Assembly (NCBI RefSeq): GCF_024170285.1
Contig: NZ_JALJXV010000013.1
Location: 1 to 64,000 of the forward strand
Source: Natronocella acetinitrilica
Lineage (GTDB): Bacteria; Pseudomonadota; Gammaproteobacteria; Nitrococcales; Aquisalimonadaceae
Length of the DNA: 64,000 nt
Reading direction: 5' to 3'
This document shows positions 43,953 to 53,360 of the stretch, in pieces. The notes beneath the pieces are model-generated. The model did not search any database and was not told where the DNA came from. It saw only the letters and a program-made list of their open reading frames with translations. Positions within the stretch are counted from its first letter, which is position 1, and each line of letters opens with the position of its first letter. Position numbers and translations under genes: made by a program.

Positions 43953-45308
43953 ATGAAAGAAATCAGTGTCAATCGCGACCCCGTCGAACTGCGCAAGATG
44001 CTGGATTATCTTGGGGTTGCGGCTTTCGTGATTGATGTCGTGTCCGCCGACGAATTCCGTCTTGCCGCGAACAATGCCCGCCACGAAAAGCTGACCGGAA
44101 TGAAGCTTGACGAGGTTGCCGGGCGCAGTTTGACGGAACTCCTCTCGCCCGAGATGGAAGCCAGGGTCAAAGCGAATTACCGTCGCTGCGTCACCAGCAA
44201 GGCTGCCACTGACTACCAGGAAGCACTGGATCTGCCAATTGGCCGAACATTCTGGCAAACCAGTCTCGTGCCCTTTATTGATGAGACTGGCCGGGTCACC
44301 CGCCTGCTGGGTACGGCCTACGAGATCAGCCACCAAGTGCATCTTGAACTGGAGTCCCGCTACCAATCGACCGTTATGAGCGCCTATCTGGACGAATCAA
44401 CAGACGGCATTCTGGTCGTGGATGCCGATTGGCGGATCAAGACGTGGAATCGCCGTTTCCTGGAGATATGGAATATTCCCGAGGCAATCATGGATGCGCG
44501 GGACGGCGAGGCCGCGCTGCAGGCAGTGGCTGAGCAACTGGAGCATCCCGCCAGTTTTGTGCAGAGGATCAGAGAGCTTTGTGCCTCTCTGGGCGAAAAG
44601 GAAGATGGGGTCCATATCAGGATGACGGATGGCCGCGTGCTGGAGCGTTATTCACGGGGTCTGAATGGGCTGGAGGGAGACTACTGGGGGCGCATCTGGT
44701 TCTACCGTGATGTCACCGAGATGCAGCGCATGACCGATAAACTCCTGAACATGTCCCAGACGGATCCGCTCACGGGCATAGCCAACCGGCGGACGCTGAT
44801 GGACGCCCTGGAGGAGGAGTACCGACGCGCGCGGCGCTATGGTCATGACCTCAGCGTGTTGATGCTTGATCTGGACCACTTCAAAAAGATCAACGATTCT
44901 TATGGTCACGCTGCCGGGGATGCCGTTCTCAAGGAATTCGCCAGCATCGTGATGCCGGAAATTCGAGCCAGTGACTGCTTTGCGCGGATGGGGGGCGAGG
45001 AGTTCGCCATACTGCTTCCCGAAAGCAGCCTGCACTCGGCCCGCCTTCTCGCCGACCGGCTTCGCAGCATCGTAGAGACCTTGGCCTGTGACAGCCCGCA
45101 AGGCCTGATCGGTGTTACCGTGAGTATCGGCGTATCGGTGCTACGCAATACTGACACGAGCCCGGAACATCTGGTCGGTCGCGCGGACCGGTGCCTTTAC
45201 GCCGCCAAGGCCGAGGGCCGTAATCGTGTGCGTCCGAGGGGTGACATAGAAGACTGCGAAAACGTAGCGCCGGTTCCTGTCGGCGGTTCCAACTCCTTGG
45301 AAGCATGA
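43953..45308 (+). CDS. Diguanylate cyclase with PAS domains
   Basis: A 451-residue c-di-GMP synthase. Two PAS-like domains (about 10-130 and 145-255) precede a GGDEF domain (about 270-430) with the active site GGEEF and an inhibitory I-site RASD five residues before it, so product feedback is expected. SQTDPLTGIANRR begins the catalytic domain and DHFKKINDSYGHAAGD binds metal. Cytoplasmic. The ATG at 43953 has AGGTAATGAG upstream. Confidence 0.94.
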   Translation: MKEISVNRDPVELRKMLDYLGVAAFVIDVVSADEFRLAANNARHEKLTGMKLDEVAGRSLTELLSPEMEARVKANYRRCVTSKAATDYQEALDLPIGRTFWQTSLVPFIDETGRVTRLLGTAYEISHQVHLELESRYQSTVMSAYLDESTDGILVVDADWRIKTWNRRFLEIWNIPEAIMDARDGEAALQAVAEQLEHPASFVQRIRELCASLGEKEDGVHIRMTDGRVLERYSRGLNGLEGDYWGRIWFYRDVTEMQRMTDKLLNMSQTDPLTGIANRRTLMDALEEEYRRARRYGHDLSVLMLDLDHFKKINDSYGHAAGDAVLKEFASIVMPEIRASDCFARMGGEEFAILLPESSLHSARLLADRLRSIVETLACDSPQGLIGVTVSIGVSVLRNTDTSPEHLVGRADRCLYAAKAEGRNRVRPRGDIEDCENVAPVPVGGSNSLEA

Positions 45309-45411
45309 GCCTCCGAAGCCTGGCTGGCTAGGGTTGACATGACGTCGATCAAGGTGCGCAAGGCGAGGGCGGCGTAATGTCCCCGGTACATCCTCCCGGG
45401 AGAGCTTTCAG

Positions 45412-45861
45412 ATGAGCATAGGCGAGCACTGCACCCGCGACGTTGTGATTGTTGTCGGTGAAGAGTCACTGCGGACGGCCGCCCAATTGATGCGCCAGCA
45501 TCATGTCGGTGCCCTGGTGGTTATCGACGAGCGGGACGGGGAGCGCTTCCCGGTTGGCGTCGTCACCGATCGCGATCTCGTGGTCGAGGTGATCGCGGCC
45601 GAGGTCGATGCCGACACGGTGGCCGTGCGAGACCTCGTGACCGGGCCACCAACGCTGGCTTACGATACCGACAGCCTTGCCGATGTCCTCCAAGTGATGC
45701 GGCAGCGAGCCGTTCGTCGGCTACCGGTGGTCAACGACGCTGGAATGCTCGTCGGGATCATCACCGTCGACGACGCGATCGGAATTGCCGCCGAGATGCT
45801 TGCCGACCTCAGCGCCGTGGTCGATCGCCAGCGCATTAGGGAGGCTCACCAACGCCCTTAG
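45412..45861 (+). CDS. CBS-domain protein
   Basis: A 149-residue protein consisting of two CBS domains (about 8-70 and 75-140), recognised by VGVVTDRDLVVEVI and LVGIITVDDAIGI. Tandem CBS pairs bind adenine nucleotides and regulate partners. No partner domain attached. It lies between the diguanylate cyclase and the Nmad3 gene. Confidence 0.9.
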   Translation: MSIGEHCTRDVVIVVGEESLRTAAQLMRQHHVGALVVIDERDGERFPVGVVTDRDLVVEVIAAEVDADTVAVRDLVTGPPTLAYDTDSLADVLQVMRQRAVRRLPVVNDAGMLVGIITVDDAIGIAAEMLADLSAVVDRQRIREAHQRP

Positions 45862-45909
45862 CCACAAAGGTTCGCGAGGCGGCAGGACATTCACGCGACA
45901 GCCCCGACA

Positions 45910-46806
45910 ATGAAGCTGATTCTCAGCCGGAAGGGTTTCGATTCGACGGCAGGCGGCACCGCCAGCCCCATCTTCCCGGATGGCAGGATGGTCTCCCTTC
46001 CCATTCCGGACAATAGATCCACCATCCGCTATGGCGACATCCATTGCCAGGGAGAACCGTTAGGATCCCTCGTCACCCAACTCACGCGGGGGAAGATACA
46101 CGCCGACCACCGGGCCCACCTCGACCCTGACCTCATGGAAACCTCCCTTGCCCGCCTTCCGGGCTGGCGGCCGTTGTTCGGCCAGGCTGGCGCGGCGCAA
46201 AGTCACCTGCGGAACCAGGGTGTTGGCGCGGGCGACGTCTTCCTGTTCTTCGGGCTGTTCAGGCCGGTCCGGCGTCGAGAAGATGGCTGGGCGTGGGTGC
46301 CTAACGCCCCATCGCGGCATGTCATCTGGGGCTGGATGCAGATCGCCGAGGTACTGCCTCTGGATGGCGGCGCGCCCAAAGGCTATGCATGGGCGCAATA
46401 TCATCCACACTTCCAGTGGGAGAGCGGCGCCAACAATGTCGTTTACGTGGCATCGCCGACTCTGACACTCCATGGCGAAGACGCGGGCTTGCCGGGGGCC
46501 GGCACGTTCAAGCGATTTTGCCCCAGGCTCCAGCTCACGTCCCCCGCCGCCAGGGGAACCACGCCGTGGCTGTTGCCGGACTGGTTCTACCCGGTCCCGG
46601 GCCGGACGCCGCTGTCCTACCACGGCAAGGCGGAACGGTGGGAACGCCAGGGCGGCACTACGCGATTGGACGTCGTGAAGCGCGGCCAGGAGTTCGTGCT
46701 GCACATTGACGACTACCCGGAGGCAATCCCGTGGCTGCGGAACTTGGGTCAATGGGACTACAAAAACCTCGTGAAGCGTAAGGGGCGCTTGGAGAGATTG
46801 AAGTAG
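45910..46806 (+). CDS. Nmad3 (nucleotide-modification-associated domain 3) protein
   Basis: A 298-residue protein whose start MKLILSRKGFDSTAGGTASP and the following IFPDGRMVSLPIPD match the Nmad3 family, found in phage and bacterial DNA-modification contexts by comparative genomics. DVFLFFGLFRPV and VYVASPTLTL are further family-like parts. Here it stands alone without methylase, helicase or phage genes. The ribosome site is weak. Role unknown; DNA-hypermodification or defence is a guess from the family. Confidence 0.75.
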   Translation: MKLILSRKGFDSTAGGTASPIFPDGRMVSLPIPDNRSTIRYGDIHCQGEPLGSLVTQLTRGKIHADHRAHLDPDLMETSLARLPGWRPLFGQAGAAQSHLRNQGVGAGDVFLFFGLFRPVRRREDGWAWVPNAPSRHVIWGWMQIAEVLPLDGGAPKGYAWAQYHPHFQWESGANNVVYVASPTLTLHGEDAGLPGAGTFKRFCPRLQLTSPAARGTTPWLLPDWFYPVPGRTPLSYHGKAERWERQGGTTRLDVVKRGQEFVLHIDDYPEAIPWLRNLGQWDYKNLVKRKGRLERLK

Positions 46807-46850
46807 GCCAGAGTAGCCCTGAAATGTTCAGGAGATGCTGCCCGCATGGT

Positions 46851-46877
46851 GCTGTCTCGCGGAATACACGAGACAGC
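46851..46877. terminator. Hairpin between convergent Nmad3 and ahpF genes
   Basis: GCTGTCTCG (46851-46859) and CGAGACAGC (46869-46877) form a perfect 9-bp stem with a 9-nt loop. There is no T-run, but the position between two convergent stops suits a terminator. Confidence 0.5.
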
Positions 46878-46894
46878 GCCCACGCGGCCCTCCC

Positions 46895-48490
46895 TCAGGC
46901 TGCCTGCTCGGCGGCCTCTCTGGTGTCGACCTTCTCCTCGGCCGGGTCGGGCGTCCGGATCAGGTGATCGAAGGCGCTGAGCGCGGCGGTGGAACCGGCA
47001 CCCATGGCGATGACGATCTGCTTGTACGGCTCGGTGGTCACGTCACCGGCGGCGAACACACCCGGGATTGACGTGGCGCCGCGCTCGTCGATTTCGATCT
47101 CACCGAAGCGGCTCAGCTTGATGTCGCTGTCACGCAGCCATTCCGAGTTGGGGATCAGGCCGATCTGCACGAAAATACCGGCCACTTCCAGCAGGTGTGA
47201 CTCGCCGGTGGCCCGGTGCGTGTAATGCAGCCCGGTGACCCGTTTGCCGTCGCCCACCACTTCCGTCGTCTGGGCGTTGCAGATGATGTCGATGTTGGAC
47301 AGTGACTCAGCCTTGCGCTGCAGGACGTCATCCGCCTTGAGAGAGTCGGCAAACTCCAGCACGGTGACGTGCTCGACAATACCTGCGAGGTCGATGGCGG
47401 CCTCGATGCCGGAGTTGCCGCCGCCGATCACCGCCACCCGCTTGCCCTTGTAGAACGGGCCATCACAGTGTGGACAGTAGGCCACGCCCTTGTTGCGATA
47501 CTCCTGTTCGCCGGGCACCGACAGCTCACGCCAGCGGGCACCGGTGGCCAGAATGACAGAGCGGCTGCGCAGCGTGGCCTCGCTGGCCAGATCCAGCTCG
47601 ACATAGCCGCCTTCGCGGATGCCGACCGCCCGCTGATCGGTGATGATCTCCACGTCGTATTCCTTGACGTGCTGCTCCATCTGCGCGACCAGCTTTGGCC
47701 CTTCCGTGTAGGGCATCGAGATCATGTTCTCGATGCCCATGGTGTCGGACACCTGGCCGCCGAAGTTCTCGGATATCAGGCCCGTGCGAATGCCCTTGCG
47801 TGCCGCATAGATGGCTGCGGCCGCACCGGCCGGGCCGCCACCGACGATGAGCACGTCGTAGGGAGCCTTCTCCTTCAGCTTCTCGGCCTGACGCGCGGCG
47901 GCGCCATCGTCCAGCTTGCTGACGATCTCAGCCAGGCTCATGCGCCCGTTGCCAAAGGGCTTTCCGTTCAGAAAGACCGCCGGAACGCCCATGACCTCGC
48001 GGGCTTCCACTTCGTCCTGAAACAGGCCGCCGTCGATCATGGTGTGGCGGATGCGCGGGTTCAGCGTGGCCATCAGGTTCAGCGCCTGCACCACATCCGG
48101 GCAGTTCTGGCAGGACAGCGAGATAAAGGTCTCGAACTCGTAGTCGCCGTCAAGCTCGCGGATCTGGTCCAGCAGCGCCGGATCGGCCTTGGAGGGGTGG
48201 CCTCCCGTCTGCAGCAGGGCGAGCACCAGCGAGGTGAACTCGTGGCCCATGGGGATGCCGGCAAAGTGGACCCGCGGCGTTTCGCCGCGCTGCGCAACGC
48301 CCATGTTCGGCGAACGATCGCCGCTCACCTGCTTCACGCCGATGTGATCCGACAGGCTCGTGATTTCCTCGGCCAGGCCCAACAACTCCCGGCCCTTGTC
48401 AGTCTCACCTGGCGACACACTCAGTTCGATGGGGTGTGCGATGTGCGTGAGATAGCCGTCCAACTGCTTTTTGATGTTTGCATCAAGCAT
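46895..48490 (-). CDS. ahpF: Alkyl hydroperoxide reductase subunit F
   Basis: AhpF passes electrons from NADH through FAD to AhpC. The 531-residue flavoprotein has an N-terminal thioredoxin-like region with CQNC near 128, FAD motif [14 protein letters not shown] near 217, and the redox CPHC ([11 protein letters not shown]) near 349, plus [15 protein letters not shown] near 480. Start at [10 protein letters not shown]. An 82-bp gap separates it from ahpC upstream, so ahpC-ahpF is one unit. Confidence 0.97.
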   Translation of the reverse strand: MLDANIKKQLDGYLTHIAHPIELSVSPGETDKGRELLGLAEEITSLSDHIGVKQVSGDRSPNMGVAQRGETPRVHFAGIPMGHEFTSLVLALLQTGGHPSKADPALLDQIRELDGDYEFETFISLSCQNCPDVVQALNLMATLNPRIRHTMIDGGLFQDEVEAREVMGVPAVFLNGKPFGNGRMSLAEIVSKLDDGAAARQAEKLKEKAPYDVLIVGGGPAGAAAAIYAARKGIRTGLISENFGGQVSDTMGIENMISMPYTEGPKLVAQMEQHVKEYDVEIITDQRAVGIREGGYVELDLASEATLRSRSVILATGARWRELSVPGEQEYRNKGVAYCPHCDGPFYKGKRVAVIGGGNSGIEAAIDLAGIVEHVTVLEFADSLKADDVLQRKAESLSNIDIICNAQTTEVVGDGKRVTGLHYTHRATGESHLLEVAGIFVQIGLIPNSEWLRDSDIKLSRFGEIEIDERGATSIPGVFAAGDVTTEPYKQIVIAMGAGSTAALSAFDHLIRTPDPAEEKVDTREAAEQAA

Positions 48491-48572
48491 GACGTGTCCT
48501 CGGATTGCTGTGACCCGCAAACGATGAATCGGGCTGCCCGTGGGCAGCCCGATGGCACGGCAGGGGAAGAAC

Positions 48573-49139
48573 CTAGATCTTGCCGACCAGGTCCAGCGAC
48601 GGCGCCAGGGTTTCCTCGCCTTCTTCCCACTTGGCGGGGCAGACTTCGTTGGGGTTCGCACGGATGTACTGGGCTGCCTTGATCTTGCGCAGCAGTTCCG
48701 CAGCGTCACGGCCGATGCCGCCGGAGTTGATCTCGACGATCTGGATCTTGCCGTCCGGATCGATAACAAAAGTGCCGCGATCGGCGAGGCCGGCTTCTTC
48801 GATCATCACGTCGAAGTCGCGGGTGATGTTGCCGGAGGGGTCGGCGATCATCGGGTACTGGATCTTGTTGATCGTCTCCGAGGAGTCGTGCCACGCCTTG
48901 TGGGTGAAGTGGGTGTCGGTGGACACGGAGTAGATCTCCACGCCCCGCTTCTGAAATTCGTCGTAGTGATCCGCCAGATCACCCAATTCCGTCGGGCAGA
49001 CAAAGGTGAAATCCGCCGGGTAGAAGAACATGACCGACCACTTGCCCTTCAGGTCGTCGCTGGAAACCTGAATGAACTCACCATTATGGTAGGCGGTGGC
49101 AGTGAACGGCTTGACCTCGGTATTGATGTAGCTGGCCAT
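48573..49139 (-). CDS. ahpC: Alkyl hydroperoxide reductase subunit C (peroxiredoxin)
   Basis: A 188-residue typical 2-Cys peroxiredoxin that reduces hydrogen and organic peroxides. The peroxidatic Cys lies in [10 protein letters not shown] near 48 and the resolving Cys in NEVCPAKW near 167. The start ([12 protein letters not shown]) matches E. coli-type AhpC. Reduced by the AhpF coded next. Probably under peroxide control; see the OxyR-like site at 49246. Confidence 0.98.
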   Translation of the reverse strand: MASYINTEVKPFTATAYHNGEFIQVSSDDLKGKWSVMFFYPADFTFVCPTELGDLADHYDEFQKRGVEIYSVSTDTHFTHKAWHDSSETINKIQYPMIADPSGNITRDFDVMIEEAGLADRGTFVIDPDGKIQIVEINSGGIGRDAAELLRKIKAAQYIRANPNEVCPAKWEEGEETLAPSLDLVGKI

Positions 49140-49534
49140 GGACGATGCTCCAATAGATATGAATTTTAAGACCCAAAATTTTTTGCACCGCACAATACTA
49201 GCCGGAGGGACGAATATCCCGAAATTGGATTTATCTTGCTTGTCGATAGCTTTTATCGATCAATGTCTGCTGGGGTGCTTGATGAAAACCAATCATTGAT
49301 TCCTGGCACGAGAACGCAGCCCCCCGGACTGCGGCCGTGCGGGAGATCAGTGAGCCAGTCAACGCAAAGACGGGCCAGCCAGCGTCCGCGACGTATGATG
49401 AAGCTTGGGCAACCCCGGCTTGTGCGCCGCGCCATCCCGAGATGGGCAGATCCGTGTCGATTGAGGCCCGCCTCGCCCGACTCTTTGGTGTTGGCCGTGC
49501 ACGTGCATGGCCCGAAGCCAAGCGGAGGAGCCCC
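49140..49534. other. ahpC upstream region, non-coding
   Basis: 395 bp between divergent ahpC and the VOC-family gene. The ahpC-proximal part is A/T-rich (AATTTTAAGACCCAAAATTTTTT) as a promoter would be. No gene with a ribosome site is seen in the remaining part. Confidence 0.5.
49246..49260. promoter_or_regulatory. OxyR-like half site
   Basis: ATAGCTTTTATCGAT matches the OxyR half-element ATAGNTNNNANCTAT at all but one fixed base. It is also a palindrome TCGATA-N5-TATCGA. A second element at the correct phase is not clear, and it lies 107 bp from the ahpC start. Confidence 0.4.
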
Positions 49535-50020
49535 ATGACAACGACTGCAAGGAATACCGTCTGCCTGTGGTACGACGGCGCCGCCGAGGAGGCAGCTCAC
49601 TTCTACGCCGAGACCTTTCCGGAATCGTCAGTTGGCGCAATCTACCGCGCGCCCGGAGACTACCCCGCCGGCACCAAGGGGGATGTGCTCACCGTGGAGT
49701 TCGTGGTCCTGGGCATCCCGTGCCTTGGGCTCAATGGTGGGTCCGCGTTCACCCACAGCGAGGCTTTCTCGTTCCAGGTGGCCACGGCCAGCCAGGAAGA
49801 GACGGATCGCTACTGGAACGCGATTGTCGGCAACGGCGGCGAGGAGAGTGTGTGCGGCTGGTGCAAGGACAAGTGGGGGTTGTCCTGGCAGATCACGCCG
49901 ATTGCCCTAACGAAAGCCATCTCCGACCCTGACCCGGCTGCAGCAAAGCGCGCATTTGATGCCATGATGCAGATGAGAAAGATCGACATTGCCGCAATCG
50001 AGGCGGCCGTCCGCGGATGA
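49535..50020 (+). CDS. VOC family protein, PhnB-like
   Basis: A 161-residue vicinal-oxygen-chelate fold protein of the PhnB/3-demethylubiquinone methyltransferase-like group: VCLWYDGAAEEAAHFYAETF, FVVLGIPCLGLNGGSAFTHS and CGWCKDKWGLSWQITP are typical. Enzymatic role unknown. A GGAGGAG ribosome site fixes the start; the frame is open further up but without support. Followed 42 bp later by the acetyltransferase gene. Confidence 0.88.
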   Translation: MTTTARNTVCLWYDGAAEEAAHFYAETFPESSVGAIYRAPGDYPAGTKGDVLTVEFVVLGIPCLGLNGGSAFTHSEAFSFQVATASQEETDRYWNAIVGNGGEESVCGWCKDKWGLSWQITPIALTKAISDPDPAAAKRAFDAMMQMRKIDIAAIEAAVRG

Positions 50021-50062
50021 GCGGGGGAGTGCCTTGGCAACAGTGTGCCGTGGGAGTTCGTG

Positions 50063-50554
50063 ATGCCTGTGGACATTCGCCACCTGACGCCAGACGATAT
50101 TGGTTTGATGCACGCGCTGCTGACGATGTTTGGCGAGGTGTTCAACGAGCCGCACACCTACATCGAGCAGCGGCCGGGCGATGACTACCTGCGGCAGTTG
50201 CTCGGCAGCGGCACCTTCATTGCACTGGTGGCGATGGACGGCAGCGCGGTTGTTGGCGGGCTTGCGGCCTACGAACTCAGGAAGTTTGAGCAGGCGCGCA
50301 GCGAAATCTATATTTATGATCTCGCAGTATCAGCCCGCTATCGCCGACGGGGAATCGCCACTGCGCTGATTGAAGCGCTGAAGGCAGTTGCCGCCAAGCG
50401 TGGGGCCTACGTGATCTTCGTTCAGGCCGACACCGGCGTTGAGGACGAGCCCTCCATCGCCCTCTACAGCAAGCTTGGAAGACGCGAAGAGGTTCTGCAC
50501 TTCGACATCCCGATCAACCCTGGTGAAGCTGACAAGCAAGGAGGTCACACATGA
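50063..50554 (+). CDS. AAC(3)-I family aminoglycoside 3-N-acetyltransferase-like GNAT protein
   Basis: A 163-residue GNAT acetyltransferase strongly resembling AAC(3)-I enzymes, which acetylate gentamicin-type aminoglycosides with acetyl-CoA. [36 protein letters not shown] and [14 protein letters not shown] (CoA-binding) closely follow that family, as does [15 protein letters not shown] precedes the ATG. Its stop overlaps the start of the GFA-family gene, so it is a normal chromosomal gene and not a free cassette. Whether it confers resistance cannot be told from sequence. Confidence 0.88.
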   Translation: MPVDIRHLTPDDIGLMHALLTMFGEVFNEPHTYIEQRPGDDYLRQLLGSGTFIALVAMDGSAVVGGLAAYELRKFEQARSEIYIYDLAVSARYRRRGIATALIEALKAVAAKRGAYVIFVQADTGVEDEPSIALYSKLGRREEVLHFDIPINPGEADKQGGHT

Positions 50555-50961
50555 AGGGTTCCTGTCTTTGCGGGGCAATTGAAGTTTCGGCGGGGGAGCA
50601 TGCCAGGATCGATGTCTGCCACTGCAACATGTGCAGGCGGTGGGGAGGCGGCCCCATGCTCGCGGTGCACTGCGGCCCGGAGGTCACGTTCACCGGCACG
50701 CAGCAGCCAGCCAGCTATCGGTCGTCGGATTGGGCGGAGCGGGGGTTCTGCCCAACCTGCGGAACCCACCTCTTCTATCACTTGCTACCGGCCAACGAGT
50801 ACATACTACCCGCCGGCCTTTTCGAGCCCGGTTCCGGTTTCGTCATGAACAGCCAGATCTTTATCGACCAGAAGCCGGGCTATTACGATTTCGCGAATCA
50901 GACGCCAACCATGACCGGCGAGCAGGTCTTCGCGCAGTTCACCAAAGGCGATGACCAGTAG
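50551..50961 (+). CDS. GFA family protein
   Basis: A 136-residue zinc protein of the glutathione-dependent formaldehyde-activating (GFA/CENP-V) family. SCLCGAIEV and [14 protein letters not shown] give the first zinc ligands, and [12 protein letters not shown] the second set. Function of the small family members is generally uncertain. AAGGAGGT precedes the ATG, which overlaps the acetyltransferase stop (ATGA). Confidence 0.9.
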   Translation: MKGSCLCGAIEVSAGEHARIDVCHCNMCRRWGGGPMLAVHCGPEVTFTGTQQPASYRSSDWAERGFCPTCGTHLFYHLLPANEYILPAGLFEPGSGFVMNSQIFIDQKPGYYDFANQTPTMTGEQVFAQFTKGDDQ

Positions 50962-51246
50962 AAAGGCGTGGGATATCTCCCGTCATTAGAATGGCAAGCC
51001 GTTCTGGCAATGGGTCGTGTTCGCCCGGGATGGCGGTGATGCAATGGTGCTGGCCTCCAGAAAAGCCGTGATAGTGAATGTACGCACGGATTTCGGGCGG
51101 TTAAAGCCCAAGTGGTACATTACGACAAATAATTGAGGTTGTGCGATCAGGCTGATGTTTCAGCATATAGGGGGGCACCTTAAGTAAGCGCTCCCTGGCG
51201 GGTGCGACGCTCCCCCTTGAATAACACATCCATGAGAAGAGATGGC
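50962..51246. other. Intergenic region without recognisable gene
   Basis: About 285 bp between the GFA-family and rnk genes. Composition drops toward A/T at 51110-51180 (TACATTACGACAAATAATTG), which may hold the rnk promoter. No palindrome or RNA gene recognised. Confidence 0.4.
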
Positions 51247-51660
51247 ATGAACGCGAGACCCCCAATCGTTATTTCGTCGCTGGACGCCGAGCGGCTGAAG
51301 GTGCTGCTTGATTCGGTGCCCGCGGAATCCGTTCCTGGGAAGGAGGAGCTTGAAGCCGAACTGGACCGCGCGGAGATCGTGGATCCCAAGGACGTCCCGC
51401 CAACGGTGATTACGATGAACTCCACGGTGAAGTTTCGCGTGGAATCTTCCTCGCGGGAGTTCACCCTGACCCTGGTTTATCGCAAGGGCCTGGACGCGGG
51501 CGATGACAAGATCTCGATTCTTACGCCCATCGGCAGCGCCCTGCTTGGGTTGTCCGTTGGCGACTCGATTGAGTGGCCGAAGCCAGGTGGTGGAATGCTT
51601 CGCGTGTCTGTGGTGGATGTGCTCTACCAGCCGGAAAGGGCAGGCGAGCTGCACCGCTGA
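51247..51660 (+). CDS. rnk: Nucleoside diphosphate kinase regulator Rnk
   Basis: A 137-residue GreA/B-like protein. The N-terminal half is a short helical pair (SLDAERLKVLLDSV...LEAELDRAEIV) and the C-terminal half a GreA/GreB FKBP-like domain (STVKFRVESSSREFTLTLVY, ISILTPIGSALLGLSVGDSI). Rnk binds RNA polymerase and competes with Gre factors. Length equals E. coli Rnk. The ATG at 51247 follows AGAAGAG. Confidence 0.9.
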   Translation: MNARPPIVISSLDAERLKVLLDSVPAESVPGKEELEAELDRAEIVDPKDVPPTVITMNSTVKFRVESSSREFTLTLVYRKGLDAGDDKISILTPIGSALLGLSVGDSIEWPKPGGGMLRVSVVDVLYQPERAGELHR

Positions 51661-51756
51661 GGCTGGCACTTCCCCAGGCCGGGTCCTTCGCTGCTGCGAT
51701 TGCCCGTAGTGCAAGTAGCATGATGCGCTCGATCCCCATTCATGGAGGATGTTGCC

Positions 51757-51873
51757 GTGCCCCACGCCGAGCGTCGCCGCCTGTCCATGGTCGAGGTGCG
51801 GTCTCACTATACCTTCGATGGCCCGACTGGCCGGGTGAGCCTGCTTGATCTCTTCGAAGGGCGCCGACAGTAA
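51757..51873 (+). pseudogene. DUF899 fragment
   Basis: A 38-residue frame, AERRRLSMVEVRSHYTFDGP followed by TGRVSLLDLFEGRRQ and a stop, equals the N-terminal middle of DUF899 (thioredoxin-like) proteins, which continue with QLIVYHFMF. The remainder is absent: the MFS gene ends 10 bp beyond. GGAGG is present before the GTG. A deletion scar. Confidence 0.75.
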
Positions 51874-51883
51874 AGTTCGTTCT

Positions 51884-53194
51884 TTACACTTTCTCGGCTT
51901 CTATTTCGATTACATCGACTTCGATCGGATCGACGAACTCTAGTGGCTGACCCTCTTCGTCGACGAGCTGCTGGTCGTAAGCCGCCTGCAGGCCGGTCTG
52001 TTCGGCCGGCTCCGCCAGTTCGGCCTGTGCTTCGGGCTCAGGGTCAATGTAGCGCGGATACAGTGGCGACAGGAGCGCGACCAGGATGCCGACAGCGGAA
52101 AACATGGCAAACGCATCGGCATAGCCGAATTCACCTACCAGCAAGCCGACAATGGGCGAGCCTGCCGCCTGCCCCAGGGCGACGGCCATGAACGGCAGCA
52201 CAGGGCCCACGGACAACCGTCCTGGCAACAGTCGGATTGCGGTCAGAAGGTACAGCCCCGTCAGGCTCATGTAGGCAAGGCCGAATACCAGCGCGGAGTA
52301 GGCTGCCAGCAGCAGCTGACCGGGGCTCGCGGCGAGCAATGCCAGACTTGCTGCCAGCATGATCAGCATCAAGGCGTGGGTGATGGGCGGGTTATTGCGA
52401 TCGGCCAGGTCGCTCACCACGGCGCCCCCGAGGCCGGCGATGCCCACCGCGAGCCACAGCAATGCGGTCTGGCTGGACGGCAGGGCGCCGAGGGTTACCG
52501 CTAGATCGGGCGCGAAAATCCAGTACGGCGCAGAGATGAAGCCCATCGCGAAGGCAAACAACGAGAGCCGGGAGAGACGCCACCATTGCAATGCCGTGAT
52601 TCGCGGCGGGGGCGCTGCGTTCGACGGGATGATCCGCGACACCGAGGGGATGAAGAACCACGCAGCGATGATCCCGACGCCTGCCAAAACGGCAAAGGAC
52701 AAGTAAGCGAGACGCCACGCGTCGGCCAGAAACAGGACTGTCGGCACGGCCACGATCACGCCGATGCTGGTGCCCGCGTTCATGACGGAGCTCACGCGTC
52801 CGTGCACTGCCCGGTCTACAAGCACCTGCATTGCGGCTGTCAGTGCCGGCATCATCAAGCCGGTGCAGATGCCGCATGCGAACACGCCGAAGCCAAGCGC
52901 TAGCGGGCCTGGGGCCTGGCTGATCAGCGTCAGGCCGACGGCACCGAAGCCGCCAGCAAGCATCGCCGTGTTGCGTGCACCGAGGCGGTCGGCCAGGAAT
53001 GGGGCAACCAGCACAGCCAGTACGAAACTGATCAGCGGAAGCGCGCCGATGATGCCGATTTCGTAAGACGTCAGTTCCAACTCGGCGCGAATGGGCGGGA
53101 CGAACAGCCCGAATGCGAAGCGCGCTAGTCCGTAGCTGATCGCGATCAGCGCTGCGCCGAATAGCGCAAATCCGATGCTGGAAAGCGTCTTCAT
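51884..53194 (-). CDS. MFS transporter
   Basis: A 436-residue major-facilitator protein with twelve predicted membrane helices; FLADRLGARNTAMLAGG near 69 is the loop 2-3 motif. The last 50 residues form an acidic tail (PEPEAQAELAEPAEQ...VDVIEIEAEKV) outside the membrane, unusual for the family. Resembles YbfB/cyanate-type transporters. Start at MKTLSSIGFALFG with a GGGAGG ribosome site. Confidence 0.9.
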   Translation of the reverse strand: MKTLSSIGFALFGAALIAISYGLARFAFGLFVPPIRAELELTSYEIGIIGALPLISFVLAVLVAPFLADRLGARNTAMLAGGFGAVGLTLISQAPGPLALGFGVFACGICTGLMMPALTAAMQVLVDRAVHGRVSSVMNAGTSIGVIVAVPTVLFLADAWRLAYLSFAVLAGVGIIAAWFFIPSVSRIIPSNAAPPPRITALQWWRLSRLSLFAFAMGFISAPYWIFAPDLAVTLGALPSSQTALLWLAVGIAGLGGAVVSDLADRNNPPITHALMLIMLAASLALLAASPGQLLLAAYSALVFGLAYMSLTGLYLLTAIRLLPGRLSVGPVLPFMAVALGQAAGSPIVGLLVGEFGYADAFAMFSAVGILVALLSPLYPRYIDPEPEAQAELAEPAEQTGLQAAYDQQLVDEEGQPLEFVDPIEVDVIEIEAEKV

Positions 53195-53360
53195 GCAGGC
53201 CTCCCGGGTCGCGTGCGGATTGCGCGTAGCGGCTGCTATCCGCAGTGCCGGCATGATGGAGGTCACCTTCGGAGTCTGTCAATTTCGTGATCCGTTCCAG
53301 CGTTCGGATGGCCGCGCGGGGTATTCTGTCCTCTGCGCGCGAATCGAAGCAGGAGGCTTC

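Noticed and set aside
51160-51190. CAGCATATAGGG shared with 42838-42850
   Set aside because: A 12-bp match without further similarity or structure; probably chance.
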